Positions 49,130 to 58,213 of a stretch of DNA of 64,000 bases are shown one piece after another. The position numbers and the translations under genes are program-made. This stretch comes from an uncultured Bacteroidales bacterium (lineage in GTDB: Bacteria; Bacteroidota; Bacteroidia; Bacteroidales; Paludibacteraceae), in the NCBI GenBank assembly GCA_902792535.1, contig CADAZU010000001.1:62001-126000 (forward strand), given 5' to 3'. The notes under the pieces are model-generated. The model searched no databases and was not told where the DNA came from. It saw nothing but the letters and a program-made list of their open reading frames with translations. Position 1 is the stretch's first letter. Each line of letters starts with the position of its first letter.

Positions 49130-49161
49130 CTTGCACGAATGAAATAAATGTTGTATCTTTG
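49130..49161 (+). promoter_or_regulatory. Promoter of the giant secreted protein gene
   Basis: CTTG (49130-49133), 20 bp, TATCTTTG (49154-49161). The start codon is 600 bp downstream, so repeats R3 and R4 lie in a long 5' leader. Confidence 0.65.
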
Positions 49162-49236
49162 CGCGCTTTTTGGAATTATATGTCCAATTTTGCTATAAAA
49201 ACAAATATCAAATCGCAACATTTAAAATTTTAATAT

Positions 49237-49398
49237 TAGTAGTGTTGCGATAATTTTAAGAAAAAAACATATAAAACCCTTTTGAAGGCTTTAGGAAATC
49301 GAAAATACGCAGCCCCCGAGCCTAATGGCTCTTGCGCCCAAGTCCCTGTATGCCGGTCAGTAAGCAAGCTTCCTGCCGTCATTCATGCCCTTCAAAAA
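49237..49398. repeat. Modular hairpin repeat, copy R3 (type A core)
   Basis: Head TAGTAGTGTTGCGATAATTT is shared with R1; outer arms TTTTGAAGG and CCTTCAAAA pair; the 99-bp core is identical to that of R1 (21816-21962). Confidence 0.9.
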
Positions 49399-49474
49399 TA
49401 TCCCTTCGGGATTGGAAAATAAGAAAAATCTATGCAGCGCGTAGGTCGGGGTAAAAGCACTCAAAGTAATAAAT

Positions 49475-49650
49475 AGTTGTGTTGCGATAATTTTAAGAAA
49501 AAAAACATATAAAACACTTTTGAAGGCTTTTGAGCTTCGCTCTCACGTACTTTTCCGGTAAAAACTCCTCGCAAGCAAACTTTCGGATAGTTTTTACCAT
49601 CAAACTCCGCAACTCTGCGAGTAAAAGCCTTCAAAAGCAATAAACATAAA
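49475..49650. repeat. Modular hairpin repeat, copy R4 (type B core)
   Basis: CTTTTGAAGGCTTTT (49517-49531) pairs perfectly with AAAAGCCTTCAAAAG (49623-49637). Inside, GGTAAAAACT (49557-49566) pairs with AGTTTTTACC (49589-49598), and CTCGCA (49568-49573) can pair with TGCGAG (49616-49621), which would make a pseudoknot. GTTGCGATAATTTTAAG (49481-49497) also pairs with CTTAAAATATCGCAAC (49727-49742) outside. Confidence 0.9.
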
Positions 49651-49760
49651 AAATTTTTTATTAGTCAAAAATTACCAATAATTATTCAAAAATTTGCATT
49701 GCTGATCAAATCAAAAAAAGAATAGACTTAAAATATCGCAACATTTAAAATTTTAATATC

Positions 49761-52700
49761 ATGAAATTAAGAAAATTTTACTCTTTCATGCTCCTTTTCG
49801 CCGCCCTCCTGTGCGGCACTAATGTTTGGGGAGAAGAATTAACCGTCGCAGATGATACCTATGAGAACAATGCTGTTCCTATTGATGGTTACAACTGTGA
49901 TGGGTATGTGCGTAGTCAAATTATTTATCCTGCCACTGATTTATCATCTATGAATGGAAAATCTATCACTGGTTTGACATTTTATATGAAATCAACTGGT
50001 ACAAAAAACTGGGGGGTTACTTTTGAAATATCTCTTCTTGAGGTATCAGAGGCGGCTTTTACTTCTGCGACATGGCATTCAATTGAAGGGGCAACATTAG
50101 TGTATACGGGTGTGATTAACACAAGCGGTGTAAATGAATTAAATATTGAATTCGACGAAGGATACGCCTACTCCGGTGGAAACTTATTGATAGATATTAC
50201 TGCTACGAATAAAGGCTCCTGGTGGAAACCAACTTTTTATGGCTATAACGATTTTTCTACATATTACGCTTTAACTGGTTATAATTCAAGTAAATCAAGT
50301 ATTTCGCCGAGTAGAAGCCTACAGTATCCCAAAACCACTTTTACCTACGAATCAGCAGTTGCGGTTTCCTGCGCAAAACCAACTTCTATTGAGGTAGAAG
50401 ATAGCAACGTAGAAGCTAATAGTGCTATCGTTTCATTAGCTGGTCTCAACAATGCTACATTAGAGTATAAAAAGAAAAGCGAAAGCGATTGGACAATTGC
50501 CGTTACTGGATTAGGAGGCACTTCGTACACATTAACTGGCTTATCTGCTTTTACAGCTTATGATGTGCAAGTTAAAAATGTTTGTGGAGAGGAAGAAAGT
50601 AAGTACATTACTGCTTCGTTTTCAACGAAATGTGGTGCTAACAATATTCCATGGACAGAAGATTTTGAAAACGGATATACAATAGGATTTTCGACGAGTG
50701 ATCCGGGTTGTTGGCATATTATAGACGCAAATACTAGTAGTTATTCGTATCCGCGTATATATGTAACAAGCAAGAGTAGTAATAGCGACTTTGTGCAAAA
50801 CGGGAATAATGCTTTCTTCATTATCTCTAGTGGATCAGCGGATAGTTACATCATTTTCCCTGAAATGAACGCACCGCTGAATACCCTTCAGATAACACTA
50901 TCTCATAAAGGCGAAGCAAATTATTCTGGTGCTGTTCAAAGTTCAAAACTTACATTGGGCTATGTTACGGATGCAAATGATGCCTCAACTTTTGTGGCTT
51001 TGCGTGGAGAATTTGAGCGCAGCTCGAACTGGACTACAGAGGAGGAAAGTTTAGCTGGAGTACCTGCCGAAGTCGCATCTACGGCTCATTTGGCTATTAA
51101 AGTAGGACAAAGTGAGAATAATAATTATTATACAGGAATAGATGACATATCCATTACTGTAGCGTCTTCTTGCGCTAAACCGACAGGATTGGCAGTTGGT
51201 ACAACTCTGCCAGACGGTGCTACATTAACTTGGGATGAAGGTGGAGCTTCTGCATGGCAGTATATTGTAGTTGCTAAAAATACAGCCGAGGATTGGAAAA
51301 GCCCTGTAGATGTAAATACCAACGCGGCTACTGTTTCAGGTCTTGCAGCAGATACAGAATATGATTTCTATCTTCGTACCAATTGTGGTGGTTCGCAGAG
51401 TAATTCTACCAAAGTATCTTTTACCCCGGTATGCCCGGCTCCAACTGGCGTAACGGTTTCTGCAATAGGCACAACTTCGGCAACTGTGTCTTGGACTGCC
51501 GCCGCCAATATTACTGAATATCAATACTGCGTAGTGGAAGCAGGCGAAACTGCTACTTGGGATAAGAGCACAACTTCTACCTCTGTTGCTCTGGAACTGG
51601 AACCGAGCACAAGTTATGATTTCTATGTTCGTTCGTACAAGAACGCTTCTTCTTATAAGGCGGCTGCAAAAGTGAATTTCCGTACGGCTTGCGTTCCTTA
51701 CGCATCTGCAGCAGCTTGGTCTGAGAGTTTTGATACTTATGCTACCGGCTCTTCCACAAGCACGGCTCCCGGTTGTTGGGGATTGCTTAATGCCAATGAA
51801 GGAGGACGTGTCCCGCATGTATATGTCAAAAATAATAGTGAGTACTATTATTCAAGTTGGGCAAAGGATGGAAGCCAATTCTTGTTCTTCTCAACTTATA
51901 GCGATTCGGGCTATGGCTATGCTCTCTTACCGGAATTTGAAACAGCATTGAGCACATTACAGATTAAGTTCTCTCATATTGAGGAAGATGGCAGTTTACT
52001 GCAATTCGGTTATTTGACTAATGTGAATGATGCAAGTACGTTTGTTGCATTGGCAACCTATACCAGCACTTCTCTGAAAGACGAAGTTGTTTCGCTTGCA
52101 ACGGTACTTACCGGTGCGCGTTTGGCTTTCCGCCATATTGGTGCTGGAACATATGGCAGAAGTGACGCTGCTGTAGATGCTATCTCCTTCGAGGTTCTGC
52201 CCTCTTGCTTCAAACCCACTCTTAATGAGGCGAGTGCTATCACTCCGGACGGTGCTACGTTCAGTTGGACGGCTTCGGACAAGGGCGAGACACAATATCA
52301 ATATATATGCGTGCCTGCGGGCGAGACTCCCGATTGGAGTGCTGCTACGCTGACAAGCGAACTGACGGCTACGGTATCCGACAAGGCTGCCGGTACGTAT
52401 GATTTCTATGTACGTTCGTACTGTGGCACAGACGACCAGAGCGATGCGGTCAGCAAGTCCTTCACGACCGCTACTGTTCCTGCTCCCGCAAGCGTTACCG
52501 TTTCCGCAATTACCAACAACAGTGCAACCGCTTCTTGGACTGCTCCCGATGTAACGTACTCTGTACAATATCAGTGGAAGGCCAGCCAAACAGGCTCTGC
52601 ATGGAGTACTCCTTCTGCGGATCTCAGTGCTGCGCTCAGCGGTCTTGAAGCCAACACGGAATATACAATCTATGTACGCACGTATTATTCGGCAGGTGTG

Positions 52701-54653
52701 CAAAGCGCGGAAGCAAGCACTACCTTCACCACCGCTTGTAACCCTGTTACAATTAGCACTGATGCATACGTAGAACATTTTGAGACCTTCCCTTCTTGCT
52801 GGGACAACAGCGAAGGAACAACCCTCAATGCTAACTACAAATGGTCTTCCGTTTCCGGCGGACAGAGTGGCAAGTGCATGCGATTCGAAGGCGTTGAGAA
52901 CGGCTGGGATATAACCAATATCCTTGCTTCTCCGCTCTTCTTCCTGGAGGCAGACGCAGACCTCACTTTCTATTGGAAGAACGCCAAAACGGGTGACTAC
53001 AAAGTGCAGATAGCGGTGGATCACGGGGCGCGTCAAGACTTGGTAACCGGTCTGGTTAACAATAATGATTGGCAGGAGAAAGAAATAGCCCTGACAGCTT
53101 ACAAAGACCATATTATTCAGCTCTTCTTCTGCGGAACGAGTGCCAATGATGGTAACGCTAACCTCTGGCTTGACGAGCTGGCTATTACTCCGCAAGCGTG
53201 CCGCAAACCGGCTACGCTGAATGAGGCTACGGCAATCACGGCTGAGGGTGCAACGCTCACATGGACTGCCGGCGGTTCGGCTGCCGACTACCAGTACGCT
53301 GTTGCCGAGGCCGGTCAAACTCCTGTTTGGGAGGCAGAAAATGTAGTTAGTGAACAGGCTGTTACCCTTAGCGGGTTGCAGGCTTCCACCTCGTATGATT
53401 TCTATGTCCGCACCTACTGCGACGAGGACAATCAGAGCGAGGCACGCAAGGTTTCCTTCCGCACCGGCTGCGGCGTGGTGGCTGCACTGCCTTGGGAGGA
53501 AGACTTTGACAACGTAGCACTCGCTGGAGATATTCCCGAGTGCTGGGATAAATCGTTGAGCACTTTGAGTTCTTACTCCTACGAGTGGAAACTCGGTGGC
53601 AATTACTCCGGCAGAAACGGCGGCAAAGCAATGCAATGCGGTCTGGCTGTTGAAGAAGCAGGCAAACAGAATATCCTCGCTACGCCGTCTATTCAATTGG
53701 GAAGCAAAAACATGCTCACTTTCTGGTGCAAGAAGAGCGCAGGCGATAACTTTACCGTAGAGATTTCTGCGGATGGCGGTTCAAGCAAGACGCAACTTAT
53801 TGATCTGACATCTGAAGCACTAAGTGACTGGACGCTCCAATATGCGGATCTCTCTGCATACGACAATCAGAAAGTAATCCTCTATTTCAAGGCTACCTCA
53901 GCAGGCGGCTATGCAGGCGATATGATTTATATTGATAATATCCGTGTAGCACGCGCCGAGGTATTCAACGATAGCGAGGATAACGAGGATCGTTTCGCTA
54001 CTCTGGCAGCTGCCGGCGAGACGATGGACGTGATCTTCAACCGCACGCTTCTCTGCAACGGCGATTACAACACCCTCTGTCTGCCGTTCAGCCTGAGCGC
54101 AGAGCAGATCGCGAAGAGCCCGCTGGCTGAATTCAAACTCAAAGCGTTTGACTATGCAACCGTAACCGAAGATGAGTTGCAAATAGCTATCTGTGGTGCT
54201 TCGTCCATCGAAGCAGGCGTGCCGTATTTTGCCGCGTATCAAGGTGCGCCGATGGCTAACCAGACACAGCAAATATTCCAAGATGTTGTCATTACGGCAA
54301 CTGCACCGGGTTCGGTAAGCAGCAGCGATGTAGAGTACCGCGGTATCTTTAACCCTGTATATCTGACAAATTCTTCCGACTACTTGTATCTGGCAGCAGG
54401 CAATACCATCTATTGGCCGGGCGCAGATAACAAGCAAGTGAAGGGCTTCCGCGCTTACTTCAAAGTCGTTACCGGTAACAATGCTCCTATCCGCCGCGGA
54501 ATGCCGGTTCGCCTCGTAGAGCGCGCAGAGGTAACTACCGGCGTAGAGAATGTACACGGCGAGGATCAGGCTCTCAAAGTGCTGGAGAACGGACAAGTAG
54601 TAATCATCCGCAACGGCATGAAGTACAACCTCCAAGGACAAAAAATACAATAA
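49761..54653 (+). CDS. Giant secreted multi-domain protein (FnIII and cleaved-adhesin domains, T9SS-like C-terminus)
   Basis: A 1630-residue protein with signal peptide (SFMLLFAALLCGTNVWGEE). Residues 25-200 are an N-terminal module shared with the 55130 gene. Then FnIII-type domains (starting near 203, 470, 557, 815, 904 and 1146, each with 'Y-D-F-Y-V-R-[ST]-Y' strands) alternate with cleaved-adhesin/choice-of-anchor-J domains (near 289, 643, 992 and 1236; typical PWTEDFENGY and PGCW or PECW). Residues 1400-1590 form a further beta domain. The end, KVLENGQVVIIRNGMKYNLQ followed by GQKIQ, resembles a T9SS sorting signal. A surface adhesin or glycan/protein binder is likely; no catalytic motif is seen. 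Confidence 0.8.
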   Translation: MKLRKFYSFMLLFAALLCGTNVWGEELTVADDTYENNAVPIDGYNCDGYVRSQIIYPATDLSSMNGKSITGLTFYMKSTGTKNWGVTFEISLLEVSEAAFTSATWHSIEGATLVYTGVINTSGVNELNIEFDEGYAYSGGNLLIDITATNKGSWWKPTFYGYNDFSTYYALTGYNSSKSSISPSRSLQYPKTTFTYESAVAVSCAKPTSIEVEDSNVEANSAIVSLAGLNNATLEYKKKSESDWTIAVTGLGGTSYTLTGLSAFTAYDVQVKNVCGEEESKYITASFSTKCGANNIPWTEDFENGYTIGFSTSDPGCWHIIDANTSSYSYPRIYVTSKSSNSDFVQNGNNAFFIISSGSADSYIIFPEMNAPLNTLQITLSHKGEANYSGAVQSSKLTLGYVTDANDASTFVALRGEFERSSNWTTEEESLAGVPAEVASTAHLAIKVGQSENNNYYTGIDDISITVASSCAKPTGLAVGTTLPDGATLTWDEGGASAWQYIVVAKNTAEDWKSPVDVNTNAATVSGLAADTEYDFYLRTNCGGSQSNSTKVSFTPVCPAPTGVTVSAIGTTSATVSWTAAANITEYQYCVVEAGETATWDKSTTSTSVALELEPSTSYDFYVRSYKNASSYKAAAKVNFRTACVPYASAAAWSESFDTYATGSSTSTAPGCWGLLNANEGGRVPHVYVKNNSEYYYSSWAKDGSQFLFFSTYSDSGYGYALLPEFETALSTLQIKFSHIEEDGSLLQFGYLTNVNDASTFVALATYTSTSLKDEVVSLATVLTGARLAFRHIGAGTYGRSDAAVDAISFEVLPSCFKPTLNEASAITPDGATFSWTASDKGETQYQYICVPAGETPDWSAATLTSELTATVSDKAAGTYDFYVRSYCGTDDQSDAVSKSFTTATVPAPASVTVSAITNNSATASWTAPDVTYSVQYQWKASQTGSAWSTPSADLSAALSGLEANTEYTIYVRTYYSAGVQSAEASTTFTTACNPVTISTDAYVEHFETFPSCWDNSEGTTLNANYKWSSVSGGQSGKCMRFEGVENGWDITNILASPLFFLEADADLTFYWKNAKTGDYKVQIAVDHGARQDLVTGLVNNNDWQEKEIALTAYKDHIIQLFFCGTSANDGNANLWLDELAITPQACRKPATLNEATAITAEGATLTWTAGGSAADYQYAVAEAGQTPVWEAENVVSEQAVTLSGLQASTSYDFYVRTYCDEDNQSEARKVSFRTGCGVVAALPWEEDFDNVALAGDIPECWDKSLSTLSSYSYEWKLGGNYSGRNGGKAMQCGLAVEEAGKQNILATPSIQLGSKNMLTFWCKKSAGDNFTVEISADGGSSKTQLIDLTSEALSDWTLQYADLSAYDNQKVILYFKATSAGGYAGDMIYIDNIRVARAEVFNDSEDNEDRFATLAAAGETMDVIFNRTLLCNGDYNTLCLPFSLSAEQIAKSPLAEFKLKAFDYATVTEDELQIAICGASSIEAGVPYFAAYQGAPMANQTQQIFQDVVITATAPGSVSSSDVEYRGIFNPVYLTNSSDYLYLAAGNTIYWPGADNKQVKGFRAYFKVVTGNNAPIRRGMPVRLVERAEVTTGVENVHGEDQALKVLENGQVVIIRNGMKYNLQGQKIQ

Positions 54654-54671
54654 TCTTAACAGAATACGACA

Positions 54672-54800
54672 ATGAAAAAGGAAAATTATATTCAGCCCGC
54701 AGTAGAGGTTGTCCCCGTATACTCCATGATGGTGATGAACTCGGAATCGAATCCGTTCATTTTCGGAGGAGAAGATATTGGAGATCATGAGCCTGTATAA
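54672..54800 (+). CDS. Small conserved-looking peptide downstream of the giant protein
   Basis: A 42-residue peptide, MKKENYIQPAVEVVPVYSMM then VMNSESNPFIFGGEDIGDHE. It has no signal peptide. Short Bacteroidota peptides with the start 'MKK-x-Y-I-x-P-x-[VI]-E-V-V' followed by an acidic or Gly-rich tail are frequent and unexplained; they look like precursor peptides (leader plus core). It begins 18 bp after the stop of the giant gene and ends before the terminator at 54861, so it is in the same transcript. Confidence 0.5.
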   Translation: MKKENYIQPAVEVVPVYSMMVMNSESNPFIFGGEDIGDHEPV

Positions 54801-54860
54801 AAAGTGTTTATTCAGGTTCCTCCCCTCTCCCCCATACCCCTACACCCTACTATGTATATT

Positions 54861-54896
54861 AAAAACCCTTCCGAAAATGAAAACGGGAGGGTTTTT
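54861..54896 (+). terminator. Hairpin terminator of the giant-protein operon
   Basis: AAAACCCTTCCG and CGGGAGGGTTTT pair with one mismatch round an A-rich loop, followed by T residues. Confidence 0.7.
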
Positions 54897-55044
54897 GATG
54901 TGCCGTCGTCAAGCCGTTCCCGGAAGATGATCCCGTGATGCTCCTGCGATTGAAAGCAAATAGATAGCAGAATGGTCATATTGTATGCTTTTCTGTCCTG
55001 TTTGCCCGATAAATGTTCCATTTATTAAAAAATTGCACGAAAAA

Positions 55045-55076
55045 TTTGGATATTTGAAGAAATATTCGTAACTTTG
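55045..55076 (+). promoter_or_regulatory. Promoter of the second giant protein gene
   Basis: TTTGGATAT (from 55045), 20 bp, TAACTTTG (55069-55076), 53 bp before the ATG. Confidence 0.75.
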
Positions 55077-55129
55077 CGCGCTTTTTGTCAGATTGACTTT
55101 ACAAAACCACAAACAAATACAATCAATCA

Positions 55130-58100
55130 ATGAAAAAAATCTATGCATTTCTCGTAGCAGCATTGTTCTGCACGTACAGTTACGCCGATCAGGCAGTAAC
55201 AGTAAACCCCAGCGGAACTGCCACACAGGCGCATTTCCCTGTTTTTGGCAATAACGCCGACAGTCAAGGGCAAAAGATGCAAGCCATCTATCTGGCAAAC
55301 CAACTCAAAGGTATCACAGTAGGCAGCGAAATCAAAGCGCTGACCTTCTACTCCGCCAATCAAACCCAATCTTGGGGTAAAGCAGAGTTCAAAGTATCTC
55401 TCGCCAAGACGGATGACAGTTTCTTCCAGAATGCTTCCGGAGCGTATGCCACCGTCTCGGAAGGAAGCACACTTACCGAAGTGTACGAAGGAACTCTGTC
55501 TGTAGCAGAGGGAGAACTGACCATCAATTTCACCACCCCGTACACCTACGAAGGCGGTAACCTGCTGATTCAGGTAGTAATTACCAGGGCAGGCACCTAT
55601 TCTGCTTCTTCTTTCTATTCCGCGAATACGGATTACCTGATCAAGTACGCCAATAGTGGCTCTTCCCGTGATAACAAACAGCCGAAAGTCACCTTCGTGA
55701 TTGCAGGCGGCAGCTCTGATCCCATCAGCCAGACCTGTGCTGCGCCTACCGCGGCTAAGGTAGAATCTGTAACGGAGTCAACAGCTACTATCTCATGGCA
55801 AGGCGAAGCTTCGCAGTACCAATACTGCGTTGAATTCGAAGGCGACCTGCCCGACTGGACAGCCGCTACACTCACGAGCCAAAAGTCTGTAACCGTATCC
55901 GGTCTCTATGACGAGCAGAAATATTATCTCTATGTACGCTCCTATTGCTCCGCAACGGAAGTAAGCGAGAGCGTAAGAGTTGCTTTCAAGACTGCTTGCG
56001 CCCGTATGAACGTGCCTTGGATTGAGACCTTCACCCGCGACGCCTCCGGTAGCGCGACAGTTGGTGACGTAGCCCCTGAATGCTGGACTATTTCCTCCGC
56101 TGCTCCTGCCGTAACTATCGTAGCAGAGAAAGTAGATGACGGTAGCGGAAATCAGATACCTACCGGCCAACAATATCTTACTGTACGTGGAGGTGGTGCC
56201 ACTACCGCTCAGGTATTTGCACTTCCTCTCTTCAACGCCCAACTCGACACCTGCGAACTGGCGTTTGACTACCGTACCAGCGTGGTCAACGAGAGCTACG
56301 GTTCGTTGGAAATCGGCTATATGACCAACCCCGCAGACGCTTCCACTTTCGTTTCCTTGAAGACGTTTGCGCAGGTTACTACCAGCCAACACGTGGTATT
56401 CCCCTTGAATAACCTGCCCGCCGGAATAGAGTACATAGCCTTCCGCTTTGCCGGAGGTACCAGCAATTTCGGCAGTGTGGTAATGGATAACTTTATTTTA
56501 GCCGGTATCGGCAAATCCCAAGACGTAGATCCCTCGCAAGAGGAACTGTCGGACGCCAATATATTGGGTCTCTCCTACTGCCAGGCACAGTTCGCATGGT
56601 ATTCGTACTCCGCAGAGGCATTTGCTATCGGTTTGTTTGACGAAAATGGCACTCTGATTGCCCGTATACCGGTTACTACCAGTGAGTGCGACCGCTTTGC
56701 GCAGGAAGATATGACTAACGGTGAGTTCAGTGGTTTCTCGGATGGCGATGACGTTGACAACCACTATTATTGCTCCACCAAATGGATCCTTAACGCCGAA
56801 GTTATGCTGAAAGGTTCTGCATGGGAAGCAAGCGTGATCAACGTAGGTTCACAACTCGGACTCAAGCCGGGTACCTACCATGTAGAGGTGAACGCGATGA
56901 ATTCAAGCACATATGAAATCGGCGAAGAGTTGGCGAATATCCCGTTCACGCTGGTAGAGAAGAAAGTAGAGAACCTCACCGCCGTTGTTGCCGAGGACAA
57001 GACGAGCGCCACCCTCAGTTGGGTGGCTCCTGAATTCGATGCGGGCGAGCGTCTGTACGTTCGCGTATGGTCCGGCGAAACGGTAGCTTACGACAACTTT
57101 GATACCAAAGATCGTCCGGCAAGCCCGCTCACCGTCAACGTACAGGAAGGACTCTCCTACACCGCTATCGTGCAGGTAGTTGACAGGTATAATAACGCGA
57201 TGGGTCAGGAAGTGATGACTAACTTCACCGTAGGTGTCAATAAGTTCGAACCCACCAACCTCCATGCAGAGGTCTTCGGCGGAGACAACGTCACCTTCTC
57301 TTGGGAAGCAGCGTCTCTGGCTGACCGCTATGTGATCACCCTCTTCTGCAACGGCGAGTTCTACGCTACCCTGACCGTCAACGGTACCTCCAAAACAACC
57401 ACCATGCCCAAGGACGGCACTTGGTCGTGGACCGTACAGGCGTTCTACGAAGGCACCAACGGCAACTATTTCGAGGCTTCGAATGCGATCGCCGGTGCGG
57501 ACTTCGTCTCCAAAGCAGCAGACATCCCGGAGGACGCCATCGTCATGGACGTATGGGGCATGGAGGCGGCGTACCTCGATGAATACACCGCGCAGTTCCC
57601 GGAGGGCAAGTACGGATGGTATATCACCTTCGCTACCAACGAAGCAGGCGGAACAGGCTACCCGATGCCTACTTTCCTCATCTACACCGACAAAGAGCGT
57701 GCGATCTCCGGCGTGTATAATGTAGCTCGCGGCGGTATTGACGCAGAGAGCTGCTATATCAACGTCAACGGCAAACAAGCGGACGCTATCACAGCTACAG
57801 ACGCTGAGCTCCGCCTCCAGTTCGACGGATATGACGAGGAGAAAGCAGAGAGCGGCTATGCATACGGCTACTACACCGGTTCGTTCCGTCTGGTAGGATC
57901 GGACGGCAAGACCTATGTAGGTAAGTTCATGGAGATGTTCTGCAACTCGTTCAATTTCTCCACCTATGGCACGATCCGCGACCACGTAGGCATGTACGAC
58001 GAGGATCCGAACGCCCTCTGGGGAATAGAAAGCATTCAGCCGTCAGAAGTCAGCACGCAGAAAATCCTGCACGAAGGACAACTCTACATCGTCCGCCCGA

Positions 58101-58141
58101 ATGGCACGATCTACAACGCTACAGGCATAAGAGTAAAATAA
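55130..58141 (+). CDS. Large secreted adhesin-like protein (N-terminal module, FnIII, T9SS-like C-terminus)
   Basis: A 1003-residue protein with signal peptide MKKIYAFLVAALFCTYSYAD. Residues 20-195 are related to the N-terminal module of the 49761 protein (ITVGSEIKALTFYSANQTQS, YTYEGGNLLIQVV). An FnIII domain (203-288), a cleaved-adhesin-like domain (288-460), a central beta domain (470-620), two FnIII-like domains (620-790) and a C-terminal beta domain follow. The end HEGQLYIVRPNGTIYNATGI resembles a T9SS signal. The linker IQPSEVSTQK before it is encoded by a TCAGCC-type word array. Role probably adhesion or ligand binding at the surface. Confidence 0.78.
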   Translation: MKKIYAFLVAALFCTYSYADQAVTVNPSGTATQAHFPVFGNNADSQGQKMQAIYLANQLKGITVGSEIKALTFYSANQTQSWGKAEFKVSLAKTDDSFFQNASGAYATVSEGSTLTEVYEGTLSVAEGELTINFTTPYTYEGGNLLIQVVITRAGTYSASSFYSANTDYLIKYANSGSSRDNKQPKVTFVIAGGSSDPISQTCAAPTAAKVESVTESTATISWQGEASQYQYCVEFEGDLPDWTAATLTSQKSVTVSGLYDEQKYYLYVRSYCSATEVSESVRVAFKTACARMNVPWIETFTRDASGSATVGDVAPECWTISSAAPAVTIVAEKVDDGSGNQIPTGQQYLTVRGGGATTAQVFALPLFNAQLDTCELAFDYRTSVVNESYGSLEIGYMTNPADASTFVSLKTFAQVTTSQHVVFPLNNLPAGIEYIAFRFAGGTSNFGSVVMDNFILAGIGKSQDVDPSQEELSDANILGLSYCQAQFAWYSYSAEAFAIGLFDENGTLIARIPVTTSECDRFAQEDMTNGEFSGFSDGDDVDNHYYCSTKWILNAEVMLKGSAWEASVINVGSQLGLKPGTYHVEVNAMNSSTYEIGEELANIPFTLVEKKVENLTAVVAEDKTSATLSWVAPEFDAGERLYVRVWSGETVAYDNFDTKDRPASPLTVNVQEGLSYTAIVQVVDRYNNAMGQEVMTNFTVGVNKFEPTNLHAEVFGGDNVTFSWEAASLADRYVITLFCNGEFYATLTVNGTSKTTTMPKDGTWSWTVQAFYEGTNGNYFEASNAIAGADFVSKAADIPEDAIVMDVWGMEAAYLDEYTAQFPEGKYGWYITFATNEAGGTGYPMPTFLIYTDKERAISGVYNVARGGIDAESCYINVNGKQADAITATDAELRLQFDGYDEEKAESGYAYGYYTGSFRLVGSDGKTYVGKFMEMFCNSFNFSTYGTIRDHVGMYDEDPNALWGIESIQPSEVSTQKILHEGQLYIVRPNGTIYNATGIRVK

Positions 58142-58143
58142 CC

Positions 58144-58175
58144 AACCCCACCCTAACCCTCCCCTCAAGGGAGGG
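58144..58175 (-). repeat. GC-rich palindromic element P7 (intergenic)
   Basis: CCCTCCC (58157-58163) pairs with GGGAGGG (58169-58175) round CTCAA; on the minus strand the stem is followed by the G-rich tail TTAGGGTGGGGTTGG. It is the clearest full copy of the family. Confidence 0.8.
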
Positions 58176-58188
58176 AACAAAAAAAAAA

Positions 58189-58213
58189 AGCGCCCCGCAA
58201 GGGACGCTTTTTT
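58189..58213. terminator. Bidirectional terminator between convergent genes
   Basis: AGCGCCCC (58189-58196) pairs with GGGACGCT (58201-58208) round GCAA with one mismatch; A- and T-runs flank it, so it can work for both the 55130 gene and the DUF4301 gene. Confidence 0.75.

Larger units (their letters stand above)
49212..49759 (+). repeat. Perfect 25-bp direct repeats flanking R3 and R4
   Basis: ATCGCAACATTTAAAATTTT plus AATAT occurs at 49212-49236 and again at 49735-49759, directly before the ATG at 49761. Between the copies are R3, R4 and AT-rich sequence. A duplicated leader or insertion target is suggested. This 804-bp gap (48957-49760) holds no gene. Confidence 0.85.

Noticed and set aside
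49237..49650. Insertion sequence or retron RNA
   Set aside because: There is no transposase or reverse transcriptase near any of the four copies; repeats are kept as a structured family of unknown nature.
51996..53696. 566-residue open frame on the minus strand
   Set aside because: It is antisense to the repeated FnIII domains of the giant secreted protein; its apparent repeats mirror them.
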